A stretch of DNA of 64,000 nucleotides from Puccinellia tenuiflora. Lineage: Eukaryota; Streptophyta; Magnoliopsida; Poales; Poaceae. The notes under the pieces were generated by a model that did no database searches, had not been told where the DNA came from, and was given only the letters and a program-made list of their open reading frames with translations. Every line of letters begins with the position of its first letter. Positions within the stretch are counted from its first letter, which is position 1. This document shows positions 12,114-23,669 of the stretch, in pieces. The DNA is taken from positions 1-64,000 of the forward strand of contig QRDG01000626.1 of the NCBI GenBank assembly GCA_012064385.1, in the 5' to 3' direction. A program made the position numbers and the translations under genes.

Positions 12114-13852
12114 AGAGACTCTAGCACTAGCATCTGGACCGTTCGCAAAGTCGGTAGCAACACCACCATGTCCGTGCAAACCTCTTTGGTCTCCAGCGAT
12201 GACACTGCACTACATCCGTCTTGTTGGGATAGAAATGAAAAGAAAGAGAGTGAATAATGAGACAAATGACTCTACAAAAAATAATGTGGCTGAAACAAAT
12301 GAAGAATGAAAGACTTAGAACACCGAGAATGAATGAAATAACTTAGAAAACTGAGAACAAATTCCATTTGGTAACAAGCGAATTCCCTTTTCTATTGTGA
12401 ACAGAGATAAAAACTAAGAATGGCAAGGAAAGGATAGAAACTACGAATGACAAGACATCTATACTAAAAAAATGAAGGAGAAAACTGAGAACAAGATAAA
12501 AAGCTGATGAGGAAATGATAAAATAACTGAGAATGACAATCCAACGATAGAGATTAAGAATGATGGCGCAGAATGAGAATGAAAATATTAAGGACTGATG
12601 ACTGAGGAAAGACATAGACTAAAGAATAAACTTAAAGACAAAATGAAGAAACATTGTGATTGAAAAGTGACTAAAGAAAAGTAGAAAACTGAAGGACTGA
12701 AAACAAGATGAATAATTCTCAAGAAATAGTGTGACTGAATGACAAAAGAGAGACTGACGAAAGAAAAGATGATGACTGAATATCTAGACTACCAAATCGA
12801 TAAATGATTCAGGAGTGGTCGCAAATAAAAATACCATGAGGCCATAGCAATCATCGCCTCCATGCAGAAGACTACTGCAAGTCCTTTTAGGCGAAAAGTC
12901 CCCCCGACCTTCTGAAGAGGCATGAAAAATAACAAATAAAGCATGTCTAGATTATTTTGGAGTGCATTCAGACTAAAAAAATAAGAAGTAATGAGGTACT
13001 AAAAATTTTGTGAGCATAATAAAGGAAAAGAATGTTCATTTGAGGTGAGTGAGTAAAATGTTCAAATGCTAGTCTTACAAACAAAGATCGCAACAATTAT
13101 CATCGCCGCTGAAGAAAACATAAACGAAAAAATGGACACATGAATACAATTTCCCTCGTAGTTTAGGGTGGTAGATTAATCTCTTGACACACAAGAAAAA
13201 TAATGAGAGTGATTGAAAACACAAACATGAGTGTCCACCTCATATATCGGCTGCGAACCATGTGGATTCACCTGTAGAAATGTTTTGATGTTATTTCTCA
13301 CACAAGACATATACTTTGAGGCTTGGTTGAGAAATCAAATAAAATATTGAAAGGCAACGCTCATGGAAAAGGACCTGTTCCATTGGGAGCCAACACAAAT
13401 AGATAGTGCCATACCGGGGAAGAAATCGAAAACTCCAACCATGCCATGATCTGCTCATACTAGACAAAATGAGGAGAAAAATCATCGGAAATGAGGTAAA
13501 ACAGAGTCATCTACTTTTCATCTGATAAGAATTGAAATGCTAGCTAAGATGTATCTACCTCTGTAGTGAACAAGCCATACAAGGAAAATTTTCCCTGGAT
13601 CCTTTTTCTTCTAGGCTTAACATTTTCCCAAAATAAATTGTAACGAACAAATGCAGCTGATTAGTTGCAGAAGATTTTTTGGAACAAAACCAGTCATGAA
13701 TCTGCACAAGAAACATACTTTGTAACTTGAGCTAATATGTTCGCATCTCTTAATATACAACAGTCCATGATCAGGTTCATGGCCTGATATGCTGACAAAC
13801 TCTGGAAGGCCCTATAGGCAGACCATTCCCAAACTTTCTGGTCTTCTAGCAT
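12114..13852 (-). CDS. Candidate spliced gene, six internal exons, function unknown
   Basis: Six blocks on the minus strand join into one open frame of 174 codons without a stop: 13852-13715, 13656-13559, 13459-13375, 13271-13239, 12911-12835 and 12204-12114. Each is bounded by AG upstream and GT downstream (the last donor is GTAAGT), and the splice phases (0, 2, 0, 0, 2, 0) fit together. The first block begins with ATG (MLEDQKVWEWSAYRAF). The last two blocks (LKGLAVVFCMEAMIAMAS and GLHGHGGVATDFANG) are clearly richer in G and C than the surrounding introns. I recognise no domain. First and last exons are not settled: the 5' end may lie in the GC-rich 17200-17725 block, beyond the LINE, and a possible 3' exon is near 10580-10640. 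It could also be a pseudogene or a captured gene fragment. Confidence 0.45.
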
Positions 13853-15071
13853 CTACAAAACAACAACAAAAAGAGACTAGGACATGAGAACCAAAGTACA
13901 CACAAAACGATATATGTTGATCTGTGAGTATTTTTCAGGCATGAACTTTCGGGACAAAAACCATGGGCATCCAGTTAAAGCAAAAAACACGACACGTGTT
14001 CATCTCTTGCTTATGGCTGTTGCTTTGGTTGCATCACACGTCTATATCTTTTCTCTTGTTAATTTAAGGGGAGATTTTCAGTCATGGTTCATATCACTTC
14101 ACAAACCCTTGAACTGGTAATTTGGTAGATTCCATTGAGATTAACGAAGTAAAAGTGGCTTACAACTTGGAACAGAAAGATAAAGAGAGTTACAACACCA
14201 ACATATTTTGGAGAAAAACATACACGCAGCTACAGAGACGCATGCTAGAATTGTAGAGCTGAATCCACAAATCACACTAAACTACCGCTGAAAGCAATTG
14301 GCCAATATATCACCAGTTTTTAACTGAAGAACCTAAGTAAGATGTACCGCCAAAAACAGTACTCCACTGACACCACCATCTTAAAAAAAATTGTCATTCC
14401 GTTCTACAAAGACCTTCTGTACACAGCACCAAATCGAAAGAAATCAGCGTACAGAACTACATATAGCATCAGGCCATCAGCTACAACGGTTATAAGGCCT
14501 TCCGTAACGCTCCAAATCAGCCGTATCTTAGGTTTGCCAGCTAGGATTAGAGCTGACGTGGGAAGTTGTTTAATGAAGAAAGAGAAGGATACCGTATGTA
14601 AGCGGGGAGACGGATCTTAGCGCGTGAACCTAGAAAAAGTAACTTTCTTTGATCCCGTGTGGACCGCGCGTGCGTCCTCCTTCCTCTCTCTAGCTGTTGT
14701 GCTCGTACAGGGGACACAGAAGATCCCAATCTGTGTTTAATGCGCATGCAGTGTAAAAAATAGAATGCATGGTACGCTTCTCGTCTGGGCTATCCTGTAT
14801 GACCTGGCAGCTTAGAAACGGCTAGTAGAGACGAACCATTACGGACGGCCTAAGGTTATAAGAACTCACTGTATCTATCCCAGGATATATTTGCCGATAC
14901 GGGTCTCAATCAAAAACACATAGTGGATTTAGACACCAGGATACAGCCATGGAGAATCATTTTCTCCAGGAACAAAATGGTGGGCGTCAGAGTACATGTG
15001 GATCCATCATTCTGCTCGTTTGGCTTGAAACTGAGCAACCAAAGTCAAATACAATCCTGTTCCTAGAAAGG
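13853..15071. other. Intron-like or intergenic DNA
   Basis: An open minus-strand stretch at about 14560-14408 (containing VVLYADFFRF) may be an exon of the candidate gene, but its borders are not convincing. Nothing else is recognised. Confidence 0.3.
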
Positions 15072-15088
15072 GAAATATATTGCACCGC

Positions 15089-17039
15089 ATGCTCTTCGGA
15101 AATCTGAAATTCTTGGCTGCCTTAATATGACAAGTGAAGGAACTAATGAAAATATCTTGGTCTTCCTGTCTATATTGGAAGGGCGAAAAAAGAAAATTCC
15201 AATATTTGAAGAGTAAGATTTGGGTAAGATCCAAGGATGGAAAGAAAAGGTCTATCAAAGGCAGGGAAAGAAATTCTTATCAAGGCAGTAGCGCAAGCGA
15301 TTCCCACCTTTGCCATGTCCTGTTTCGACTTGACTAAGGTGTTGATGTGATGAGATCTCTGCCATGATTTGTAATTTTGGTGGAGTCAAATGGATAAAGA
15401 GAATAAGTTGCACTGGCTATCTTGGGAAAAATTATCAAACCAAAAAAAGAAGGGGGCTTAGGCTTTAGAGATTTATACTCCTTCAATATCGCAATGCTGT
15501 CAAACAAGCTTGGAGAATTCTTGTTGATCCAGATTCAATGTGTGCAAAATGTACAAGCTAGGTATTTCCCCACAGGTGACTTTCTAAATGTTTCTCCAAC
15601 AGAAGGAATATCATATACATGGCGCAGTATTTTAAAAGGTCGAGACCTGATCAAACAAGGCTTAATTTGGCGTGTGGGCGATGGTCTTAGCATCAACATT
15701 TGGGAGGACCCTTGGGTTCCTAGAGGAATTACTAGAAGACCAAGTACATATCGTGACCGCCATCAGTTATTGGAGCGAGTTTGTGATCTCATTAGCCCTA
15801 TCACCGGACAATGGGACCATGATCTTGTCATGCAAACTTTCAATGCCGACGATGCGAAGCAGATCCTCACCATCCCAATCCAAGAAGGATTTGATGATTT
15901 TCCGGCTTGGCATCCTGACCCAAAGGGTGTTTTCTCTGTTAAGTCAGCATACAAGCTCAGGCTCAAGTTGTTGGATGTTGCTGCAGGCGAAACCAACTCA
16001 TCTGCTGTAGCGAATCCAACAATAGGCGTGCCAAGCAAATGGCAAAAAATCTGGAGCCTGAATACCCCCAGGAAAATCAGCATGTTCCTTTGGCGCTTGG
16101 GGCATAATAGCTTGCCTGTCAAGATGAACTTGAAGCGCAGAGGTTTAAATCTTGAAACCCTCTGCCCAATGTGCCATAGACTTGACGAGGACTGCGGCCA
16201 CATTTTTCTCAAATGCAAGTTTGCTAAATCAGTTTGGCGTGAGGCAAATCTGGAGTCTGTCCGACAAGTGTTGTTGGAATGTACAAATGCATCACAAGCC
16301 GTGGATGCTTTACTAAATTTGGACGAGAACCCCCGTCTGCTATCCATCACACTTCTCTGGAAAATTTGGAGTGCTCGCAATTCTGTGAATGCCGGGGAAC
16401 GTTCTCCTGTTCCAGCTGCTGTTGCCTCATCAGCAATACAATACACCTCAGAGTTCACTTCCTTTTTGTGCAAATCTCATGCTGCACATGCTCCCGCCAC
16501 TAATAGATGGTCCAAACCTCCTGTAGATTACTTAAAAATCAATATTGATGGCTCTTTCTGCAGGGAAAGTCACACGGGCGGCTGGGGATTCTGTATTAGG
16601 GACTGCAATGGCGACGTGTGTGGTGCTGGTATGGGGCAACTTGCTCATGTCGCTGATGCTCTTCATGCCGAAACAATTGCTTGTCTGAAGGCTATCCAGT
16701 TTGCAGCTGAGGCAGGTATGGGACGGATTATTATTGAAACTGACGCAACCTTGTTAAAGTCAGCTCTTCAATCTAGTGAGCTCGATTTAGCTCGCCATGG
16801 AGTTCTATTCAGGGAGGCAAAATTCCTGCTGGTTACCAACTTCTTAGAATACAAAGTGATGCATTGTAAGCGTGTTTGTAATATAGTGGCCCATGTCTTA
16901 GCCACTAATGGAGCTAGTCTTGTCTCAGGTGCTGTTATGCTTTGGCATGATCATGTACCAGACTTTGTATCTCATGTTGTTGCTACCGATCTTGGTGCAA
17001 CAGATTAATAAAGGCTACGGTTTCTGTCAAAAAAAAAAA
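15089..17039 (+). mobile_element. 5'-truncated LINE (L1-type) with poly(A) and 17-bp target duplication
   Basis: The insert is flanked by identical copies of gaaatatattgcaccgc at 15072-15088 and 17040-17056. It ends in AATAAAGG... and an A run at 17029-17039, as expected for target-primed reverse transcription. Only the C-terminal part of ORF2 is present, so it was dead on arrival. The identical duplications point to a fairly recent event. Confidence 0.95.
15422..17008 (+). pseudogene. LINE ORF2 C-terminal part: RT tail, zf-RVT and RNase H
   Basis: An open frame of 528 codons. Residues 1-60 are the end of the LINE reverse transcriptase (KPKKEGGLGFRDLYSFNIA). Residues 60-200 hold the WR.GDGLSINIWEDPW and HPDPKGVFSVKSAYKL motifs. 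Residues 200-290 form the zinc-binding zf-RVT domain (CPMCHRLDEDCGHIFLKC). Residues 365-510 are a plant-type RNase H (RVT_3) with catalytic acidic residues in NIDGSF, HAET and ETDA. Upstream (15089-15421) the RT continues in other frames with stops, for example near 15220 and 15340. No promoter or start belongs to this frame; its first ATG is internal. Confidence 0.9.
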
Positions 17040-17056
17040 GAAATATATTGCACCGC

Positions 17057-17963
17057 GGCTGTGCTAGAACAAAAAAAAACTCCCTCCCGCCGCATAAACT
17101 CGCCACGACATCAGCAACAGCGAGGCCACAGCCCGAATGACTGGATGAGGAAGAAAAAATTGATGAAATCCGCGGAATACAAATCCTCCACGACTAACCC
17201 CATGCTAGCGTCGGCTGTGTGCTCGTTCAAATCCGCGCTCTACCACCATAGGAAACTCGCCGCGAGACCATTCCCCACCCAAAACCCTCGCGCCAGCGAG
17301 CCTAGAAAAGAAAGAGGAACGAAACAGAGGATGGAGCGCAGAGGAGTACCCATCTCGCCCGCGGCGTCCATGCCTCCCGTGCTCACGAGCCATCGCTTTC
17401 TCCATCTCCGAGCAAACCGGCTGCGGGAACCCCGTGGACCTCTCCGCCATAGCCGTCTCCGGCATTTCCCCTCCTCCAGCGAGTCAGAGCGAAATGACAC
17501 ACGGTTGTAAGACTTTAAAACTGAAAAAGAAAAAAAAAAACAGAGATGTCTTCCTCCACCGCTATCCCCGATGGGAGATGGCCGCCCTCGCCGCCGGCTG
17601 TCTCCCCCCTCGCGCATCGCCACCGCATCCGACGCCGCCTGCGCGGGCTGCGCCGCCGACAAATCCCTCTCCGGCATAGCTCCGCCTCTCCGCGACACCA
17701 CACGTGATACGAAATGAAAATTCAAAAATTAAGGGGGAACTCGGAGAAAAGAGAGCGGTGAGGGACACGTCGACTTAACGCGTCGGACTGAAAGCACGGA
17801 CCGAGCTAAGATTGGTGCAACTGATTGAACGGTCCACAAAGTAGCTGTTTCTCAATTGTAAAACAGATAGCTGTTTTATAGGAAATCTGTTATTTTATGG
17901 CAACAAAGATCTAATCTTAACAACAGAACACCAAGTCAAGTCTATGCGGCTAATTGACTAGCT
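17057..17963. other. GC-rich block with unassigned minus-strand ORFs
   Basis: 17240-17725 is GC-rich and open on the minus strand (161 codons from ATG at 17725, Arg/Gly-rich), as grass first exons and 5' leaders often are. It could be the start of the minus-strand gene whose exons lie at 12114-13852, the LINE then being in a long intron. This link is speculative. An A-rich run at 17528-17540 breaks it. Confidence 0.3.
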
Positions 17964-17979
17964 AGCAACAGAAGAAGCC

Positions 17980-18790
17980 AGGCCAGCCAAGGTGCAGCCA
18001 GGTTAGCAATCTCTTCTCTCCCTTATCTCTTCGCTCTCGCGAAAGGCGATAAGCAGAGAGACTCGTGTGCCACCGTCCTCCGCCGGCGAGCGGTGGGGTT
18101 CCTCTGCCCTACGCCGGCTGCTCCGGCGGCGGGAGGGGAGGGGAACCTTGCTAGCTCGTTCATGGCGTGTAGATAGGGTAGGGCTAGGTCTTCGCGCGTC
18201 CGTCTCTTCGGCTTCGGCGGTGGTGGCGGCGGCGGTGAATAAAGTTGCGTCAGATCTGCGCCGGCGGGACTCCAGGGTGGGGGCTGACGGCGGATCCGGT
18301 CGCTATCGTTCCGGTCAAGGTTGCTGTGCCGGCGGCGGCAGCCTTGTGGAGGATTTTGTGCTCTGGCTCCGCCGCCGCGGCGGCGCTTGCTCCGGCGTCG
18401 ACACGGAGCCACGGAGCTTCCCCTGGAGCGTGATGGAAGAGGATGGAGGCCAAGGAGGGGTCTGGTGGTCTGCTGGCTGTACCGGAGTGAGATGGACTCG
18501 GCGACTGTCGCCGGCCGATGTTCTTCCACAGTTTAGATCCAACTCCATGTTGGTGGATCTTGCGGCTCACAAAGCCTGTTGGCAAGGGGTCCTTTTGCTC
18601 CAGTTAGTCGGCTTGAAGATGTTGTTTTTCCTTCTCTGTAGTGGAGATGGTTTCAGCTTTCTTCTTGTCGTGAGGTTGAAGACGATGGTCCTTGTCCTCT
18701 TCTTCTTCATGTTTCTGCTCTTGTGTTCGTGTTCGATCTGTATCCCCAGTTTATTATGAATACAAGTTTGCTTTCAAAAAAAAAAAAAAA
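17980..18790 (+). mobile_element. Poly(A)-tailed retroposon (non-autonomous LINE or processed transcript)
   Basis: An 811-bp insert flanked by identical 16-bp copies of agcaacagaagaagcc (17964-17979 and 18791-18806) and ending in a run of about 15 A. The 5' part is GC-rich with proline/arginine-type leader composition. The 3' part (18530-18770) is U-rich and resembles a 3' UTR, ending TTATTATGAATACAAG before the A run. An open plus-strand frame (18067-18759) has no recognisable domain. The structure shows LINE-mediated insertion of an RNA. Whether the RNA was a non-autonomous LINE or a host transcript is not decidable here. Confidence 0.88.
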
Positions 18791-18970
18791 AGCAACAGAA
18801 GAAGCCCAAAACACATTCCTTTTGCTACTGCTTCCTGGGCCTGTTAATTGGAAACATATTTACGTAGGAGTACTAAATCTGCGTCATCGCAAAGCCCACA
18901 CTTCTCAGCGATTCCAAAACCCTCGTCCCTTGCCGTCGCCACCACACGACGTGCGCCGCCGTGCACCGCC

Positions 18971-20122
18971 ATGACGCCACACCAGTCGCTTGGACGCCGC
19001 CGCCGCCTTCCTAGGTCCCCTGCAACCGCGACCAGCGCGCGTGCGCCGGCGGATTGTGCTGCCAAGTTGCCAACCGACCTCATCCTTGAAATTCTTTCGA
19101 GGCTGCCGGTGAGGTCCGTGTGCCGGTTCCGATCCGTGTCCAAAGAGTGGCGAGCCCTCCTCCATGATCCGATCTTCGTCGCCGCCCATAAATCTCTCAA
19201 CGCCGAGACATTCATCGCCGTGAGCTCCTTGCGGGAAGTTCGTGGCGGAGGCCCGGAACTGCGGCTGATGGACATGGACGGCAATGATGTGAGGGTGATA
19301 AAAGGCGTACATTGCTCTGGTTTGCTCTCCGCGAGCATGGACGATCTCATCTGCGCCACTGGTGACTATAACCATGGCCCATGTGTGATCAACCCGGCCA
19401 CCGGAGAGGTGCTCGTGGATTGTCCCAAGGAGTCTCAAGAGGATGTGTTGGGATTGTGGAAGCCGTGGCACACCGTCTTCGGCTTTGGTCGCGCCATCCC
19501 ATCCGGCACTTACAAGGTGGTACGCTTCCTACATGGCCGGGGTTGTGAGGTATTCTCCTTAGGAGATGGTGCCGGTTGGAGGTGGTCGGAACACCCCACC
19601 GCTTATTCGACCTATGACCGAAACTCCATGGTTGCTGTCAAAGGTGTCATGTACTTCTTGGTGACGCGGAAACTACACGATGGCACGTTACTTTGCTTCG
19701 ACATCGAGAGTGAAAAATGGACCAAGGAAATCGAAGGTCCACAAAAGATATTGCGTTACAGGAGAAGATCCATAGCCGAGCTCAACGACACCGTGTGCAT
19801 GGTTGACATTCAACCGGATGCGCTCTCGATTGCTTATCAATGTGTCAACATATGGCTCCTAATAAAGGATTCTCACAAGGATATTTGGAGCAAGGCGTAC
19901 ACGATCCCAACGGATGAGTTCGCCTATAATTTCACGCCTTTGAGAGTGACACGTGATGGTGGCAGGTTGATCTTCTATTGTAGTAGCATTCACGGAGAAG
20001 GACAGGCACTCGAAGTGTACGACCCTTACACTGATACATGTACCACACTACGAAGATTACGCGATGCAACCGACAGTATAAGCCTTTGCAGCTTACTTGG
20101 ACCGCCTCTGTCTCCACTGTGA
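18971..20122 (+). CDS. F-box protein with C-terminal F-box-associated region
   Basis: 383 codons, single exon. Residues ~31-75 are an F-box (KLPTDLILEILSRLPVRS, then CRFRSVSKEWRALLHDP). The rest resembles the F-box-associated interaction region of plant F-box proteins: alternating short beta-type segments such as CVINPATGEVLVDCP, YKVVRFLHG, CFDIESEKW and EVYDPYTDTC. F-box proteins bind SKP1 through the F-box and present a substrate to an SCF ubiquitin ligase; the partner and substrate cannot be read from sequence. I chose the ATG at 18971, 33 codons before the F-box, over an in-frame upstream ATG at 18848. The upstream stretch is of low quality and partly outside conserved sequence. No frameshift or stop is seen, so it may be functional. 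A retroposon sits 180 bp upstream. Confidence 0.88.
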   Translation: MTPHQSLGRRRRLPRSPATATSARAPADCAAKLPTDLILEILSRLPVRSVCRFRSVSKEWRALLHDPIFVAAHKSLNAETFIAVSSLREVRGGGPELRLMDMDGNDVRVIKGVHCSGLLSASMDDLICATGDYNHGPCVINPATGEVLVDCPKESQEDVLGLWKPWHTVFGFGRAIPSGTYKVVRFLHGRGCEVFSLGDGAGWRWSEHPTAYSTYDRNSMVAVKGVMYFLVTRKLHDGTLLCFDIESEKWTKEIEGPQKILRYRRRSIAELNDTVCMVDIQPDALSIAYQCVNIWLLIKDSHKDIWSKAYTIPTDEFAYNFTPLRVTRDGGRLIFYCSSIHGEGQALEVYDPYTDTCTTLRRLRDATDSISLCSLLGPPLSPL

Positions 20123-20960
20123 TCTTGATTTCCCAGGAGCTGAGTAAGTCCATGCTATTTCTTGAACCGTTTCTTTTTCTCTGAATAACTATTGCTGGAT
20201 AAACATTTCCTTTCTTTGTATCATTTGTTCGGCCATTGCTGGACTCATTGGTGAAAGTTTTCATGGTCTTGTAACTGGTGGTATCGACATATATTTGTTT
20301 ACTTGTGTCCATGCATAATTCTGCAAACACATTCAGTTGTTGCTACCCTGTGCATAGTCTCCCTCTTTCAAAAGTAAGTTTCCATATGTATCATCTCTCT
20401 TTTTCCAAAGTACAGTATGGACGTTTATTCCTCCACACTGGCTGCCTTTGCTGCGTAGTTCGAATCACCTCTATGAATGCTGAGATGATTAATTACACTT
20501 CTGTTAAACCCAGTTTCATGTACCTGCAAATCGAAGACTGGTATACTAGTGACAGAAGATCTGCAACAAGATGTGTGTTTGTGTTTGTGTTGTGGTATCG
20601 ATCTGTCGTGAGCTTTGTAAAATTGATGTTTCATATAGTGTGCTGCTCTTTTGGGAGAAAATTGCATGCGTGTCATCGAGAATCTAGTCGGGTCCAAATA
20701 TGAAATTTTGGTTTCAAATACACAACCCATATTTTAGAGACAAGTTTCAGTTCTGCCACTAGCTAGCTCTAGTTACCATCTTAAGACTCAAACTCTTTGT
20801 ATTTTTTCTACTTACTTATTGACCAAAATACAATGACAAAACTGTCCCTCCTTAAACGATCGACAGACTCTACTAAAATGATTGTACGGAATTTTCTCTG
20901 GCATACATTTATTTACATCTCCACTGCCGAATTGTAGAATATATGAAAATCTCTTTTTAA
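20123..20960. other. 3' flank of the F-box gene
   Basis: AT-rich sequence that presumably includes the 3' UTR. No single convincing polyadenylation signal is visible, and no other gene is recognised. Confidence 0.5.
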
Positions 20961-22003
20961 CTAGCTAACTGCATATGGACCATATTTGGGTACGCTGCAA
21001 AATCTGTAGTAATGTGAACTAATTAAAACATAAATAAAAATGGGTGGCTTATTTTGAATCGAGTGGATTCTTGAAAATTTCTTGTCTTTCGACTTCCTTT
21101 TATGAATATTTGCAATTTTTGCCGCTAGTGAGAGAGCTTTTGCTTCAGGTTGAAAGATAGAATTTTGTTGACGAGTTGAAGCCTGTATCTTGATTCTCCA
21201 GTTTCCTTCATCTGAGTAATCTCGGATGAAGATGTCCAGCCCTGTTAGTTGGCCTTGTATTGTACCTGGAGTATTGTTGCTTTTCCAAGCTGCATCTTTA
21301 TAAGTCACAACACCTTTGAGTAACCTGTTAGTTTTGATTGCCTTGTGCTGGAGTTGCCGTCATGGAAGAGGAATCATGTCGTTGATCATGTTTACTTCCC
21401 TGTTCATTAGAAGAACTAGTATTATAGAGTTCAAGATTACTTATAATCGCTTGCGCATTGATGAAAATCTGATGGGGCTCTCCATTTCACCTTTGAAAAA
21501 GCATGTCATTTCTAGACTTCCAAATGCACCACATAAAAGTGAAGATATTTGCAACAGAATCATAAGGATGATTTATTGAGAGTAGAGAGATAATCATATA
21601 TTCATATCTGTCAGGTTGTTGCAATTTGTAGCTATAAGTTCAGTTATTATGTACCAGGGAACAATAAACCATGCCTTCTTAACAAAGGGGCAAGTAAAGA
21701 ATAGGTGCATTTCATCTTCTAGCAGTCCGCACCTACAGCAAACCGTGGTTATGTGTTTGGAGTAGCGGCCCGCTCTGTCTCTTGTTGGTAGAGCTTTTCT
21801 AAGGAAGCGCCAAACAAACGTTTGTGTCCTGGGGATGACATTCTTGCACTTCCAAACCTGTTTGAGTAGCTGGAGTGTTTGAGGCAAGGGTTTTCTCGGT
21901 CTATCTGCTTGTCTTTGTTCATAGAGAACCTGCAAACACGCATGATATGCAGATTTTGCATTGCATTTACCATCTTGTGTCAGTTTCCAACATAATAGAT
22001 CAT
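20961..22003 (-). pseudogene. LINE remnant: zf-RVT and RNase H region, antisense
   Basis: Read from right to left, 22000-21594 encodes LLCWKLTQDGKCNAKSAYHA, then KCKNVIPRTQTFVWRFLRKA and CCRCGLLEDEMHLFFTCPF, the zf-RVT domain. 21300-21000 reads DAAWKSNN and GLDIFIRD, then IQASTRQ and EAKALSLAAKIA, part of the RNase H domain. The frame breaks between the two parts. The 5' side is cut at 22003, where the CACTA element begins, and no continuation is found beyond 37228. Confidence 0.8.
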
Positions 22004-22360
22004 CACTACGGGAAAAACTGGCACTGCCGTGCAGCACTTCTTTGCCGTGCGTCTACGCACGGCAATGTCTTTGCCGTGCGGCCGTCGAGAAGGCGCACGG
22101 CAAAGGTACAACGCACGGCACATAACAACGACGACGCACGGCAAAGAAACCCGCTCGGCAAAGAGAAAAATCAGCGCACGGCAAAGAAATGGGGGACGGC
22201 AAAGTTCTACTGAGGCGCACGGCAAAGGGAACACGCACGGCAAAGAAAAAAGAAGGCGCACGGCAAAGGTACCACGCACGGCAAAGAGCCTTTGCCGTGC
22301 GGGTAGAGCGGGCGCACGGCAAAGCAACCTTTGCCGTGCGTTTTTCCCTTTGCCGTGAGT
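22004..22360. repeat. Left terminal and subterminal repeats of the CACTA element
   Basis: More than a dozen units of CACGGCAAAG or its complement CTTTGCCGTG in both orientations, often as small hairpins (for example 22050-22082). By analogy with En/Spm these are cis-acting binding sites for the second element protein. Confidence 0.85.
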
Positions 22361-22499
22361 TTTATGGCATTTTCTTCTTTTACTTTATTATTGCACTTAA
22401 TTTAATATTTATATTTATTATTTTAATATATGACAAGTACAACATCTTAAGACAATGTGTGTATAGCCATACTTTTGCATTATGACAAGTACTCTACGT

Positions 22500-22525
22500 C
22501 TTCAACCCCCCCCCCCCCCCCCCCC
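22500..22525. repeat. Poly-C run
   Basis: About 18 consecutive C. Length is likely to be uncertain in any assembly. Confidence 0.8.
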
Positions 22526-23229
22526 AACATATTAGGGTTTCGGAGCTAGCTGTGCTTGTGGAATTCTGGCACGTGTTATCGCCCGAACATGAAGAAAGTC
22601 ACACCGGGGAGCTATGTATTGCACCATTAAACCTTACACCACACTTTCCACACATATCATAGGTCCACATGCAAGTTTTGGTGGGATTCCGATGCTCCGG
22701 AGGTCATTCCCCCCACCCCCACCACCCCCCCGAAACGGCGGTCTGTGGGCAACGGCGATCTACCCCCCTAGATTTCTCCGCGCGAGGTTCCACCAATGTA
22801 CTTTTTCATAGGTTTAGGTTTGTTTAGGTATTATACACATGGAGAACCAGGCTTGGCACTATTTGGCACATTCTAGCCCCCGGTATAGCCGCAGCGGGAC
22901 AGTTCAGCCTACACGCGTCCAGAAATCTTCTAAGTGTTATGACCCGAACGTGAGGAAGGTCACACCGGGGATCTATGTCTTGCACCATTTGGTGAATCAC
23001 ACATTCCAACACACTTCCACACATATCATACAAAAACAACTTCGGAACGAAACAAGACGCCTGGAGAAAGAGGAACAACATATGAAGAAAACATAGGTGG
23101 GCACACACACACAACACTCAACATAGGTACTCAACATAGATGAGAACACACACAGTACTCAACATAGGTACTCAAACTAACTACGACCAGGTCCTAAGCC
23201 GCGCGGTGCTGAGCCGCGGATGATCTGCT

Positions 23230-23550
23230 TCAAAGAGCCGGAACAATGAGAGACTCGCTCGCGTCATAAGGATTCTGAAGTAGCGACCAACGCCTGCTAC
23301 TTGGATTATTGAACAAATACATGTAGCAAAGGACGTGCTCGTCCTCCTCCCTAATACGGCGACGTACCACCTCCTCGGGGGCCGGCGCTCTGAACACATT
23401 CCGTGGCCAATACCACCAAAGAAGATCCGGATCGACGATGCGACCTGGATCCCTCACCAAGGTCCCCGCCCCGGAAGGTAGCCTCTCCCGGTGCCAGCCC
23501 GGCGGATGCCAGTCCCAGACATCACCATCCGGGTTGATCAAAAGGGGCAT
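23230..23550 (-). CDS. Small Trp-rich hypothetical protein inside the array
   Basis: 106 codons on the minus strand from ATG at 23550. The protein starts MPLLINPDGDVWDWHPPGWH and has seven tryptophans, with WWYWPRN in the middle and a charged EEVVRRRIREEDE stretch. I know no matching family. A TATA-like box (CATAAATA, plus-strand 23649-23657) lies about 95 bases upstream of the ATG, a normal plant core-promoter spacing. The ORF and promoter are embedded where the 352-bp array is interrupted, so it was probably captured by the CACTA element. It may be an exon of a longer gene. Confidence 0.45.
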   Translation of the reverse strand: MPLLINPDGDVWDWHPPGWHRERLPSGAGTLVRDPGRIVDPDLLWWYWPRNVFRAPAPEEVVRRRIREEDEHVLCYMYLFNNPSSRRWSLLQNPYDASESLIVPAL

Positions 23551-23644
23551 CGGAAAGGCCGGCGCGGAGGAGAAGCAGCGCGTGGAGGAGAGACGGCAGC
23601 GCGTGGAGGAGGGCGACGGGTTGGCTCGAACCGGGGACGAGGTC

Positions 23645-23660
23645 GTGGGTATTTATGCCC
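23645..23660 (-). promoter_or_regulatory. TATA-like box for the Trp-rich ORF
   Basis: On the minus strand the sequence reads GGGCATAAATACCC. This fits a plant TATA box placed to give a leader of roughly 60-70 nt. Confidence 0.45.
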
Positions 23661-23669
23661 AATTAGGAA

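Noticed and set aside
14408..14560. Open minus-strand stretch reminiscent of a membrane protein (LYADFF)
   Set aside because: I considered an ER-retention-receptor-like exon, but the match is a handful of residues and the splice borders are poor.
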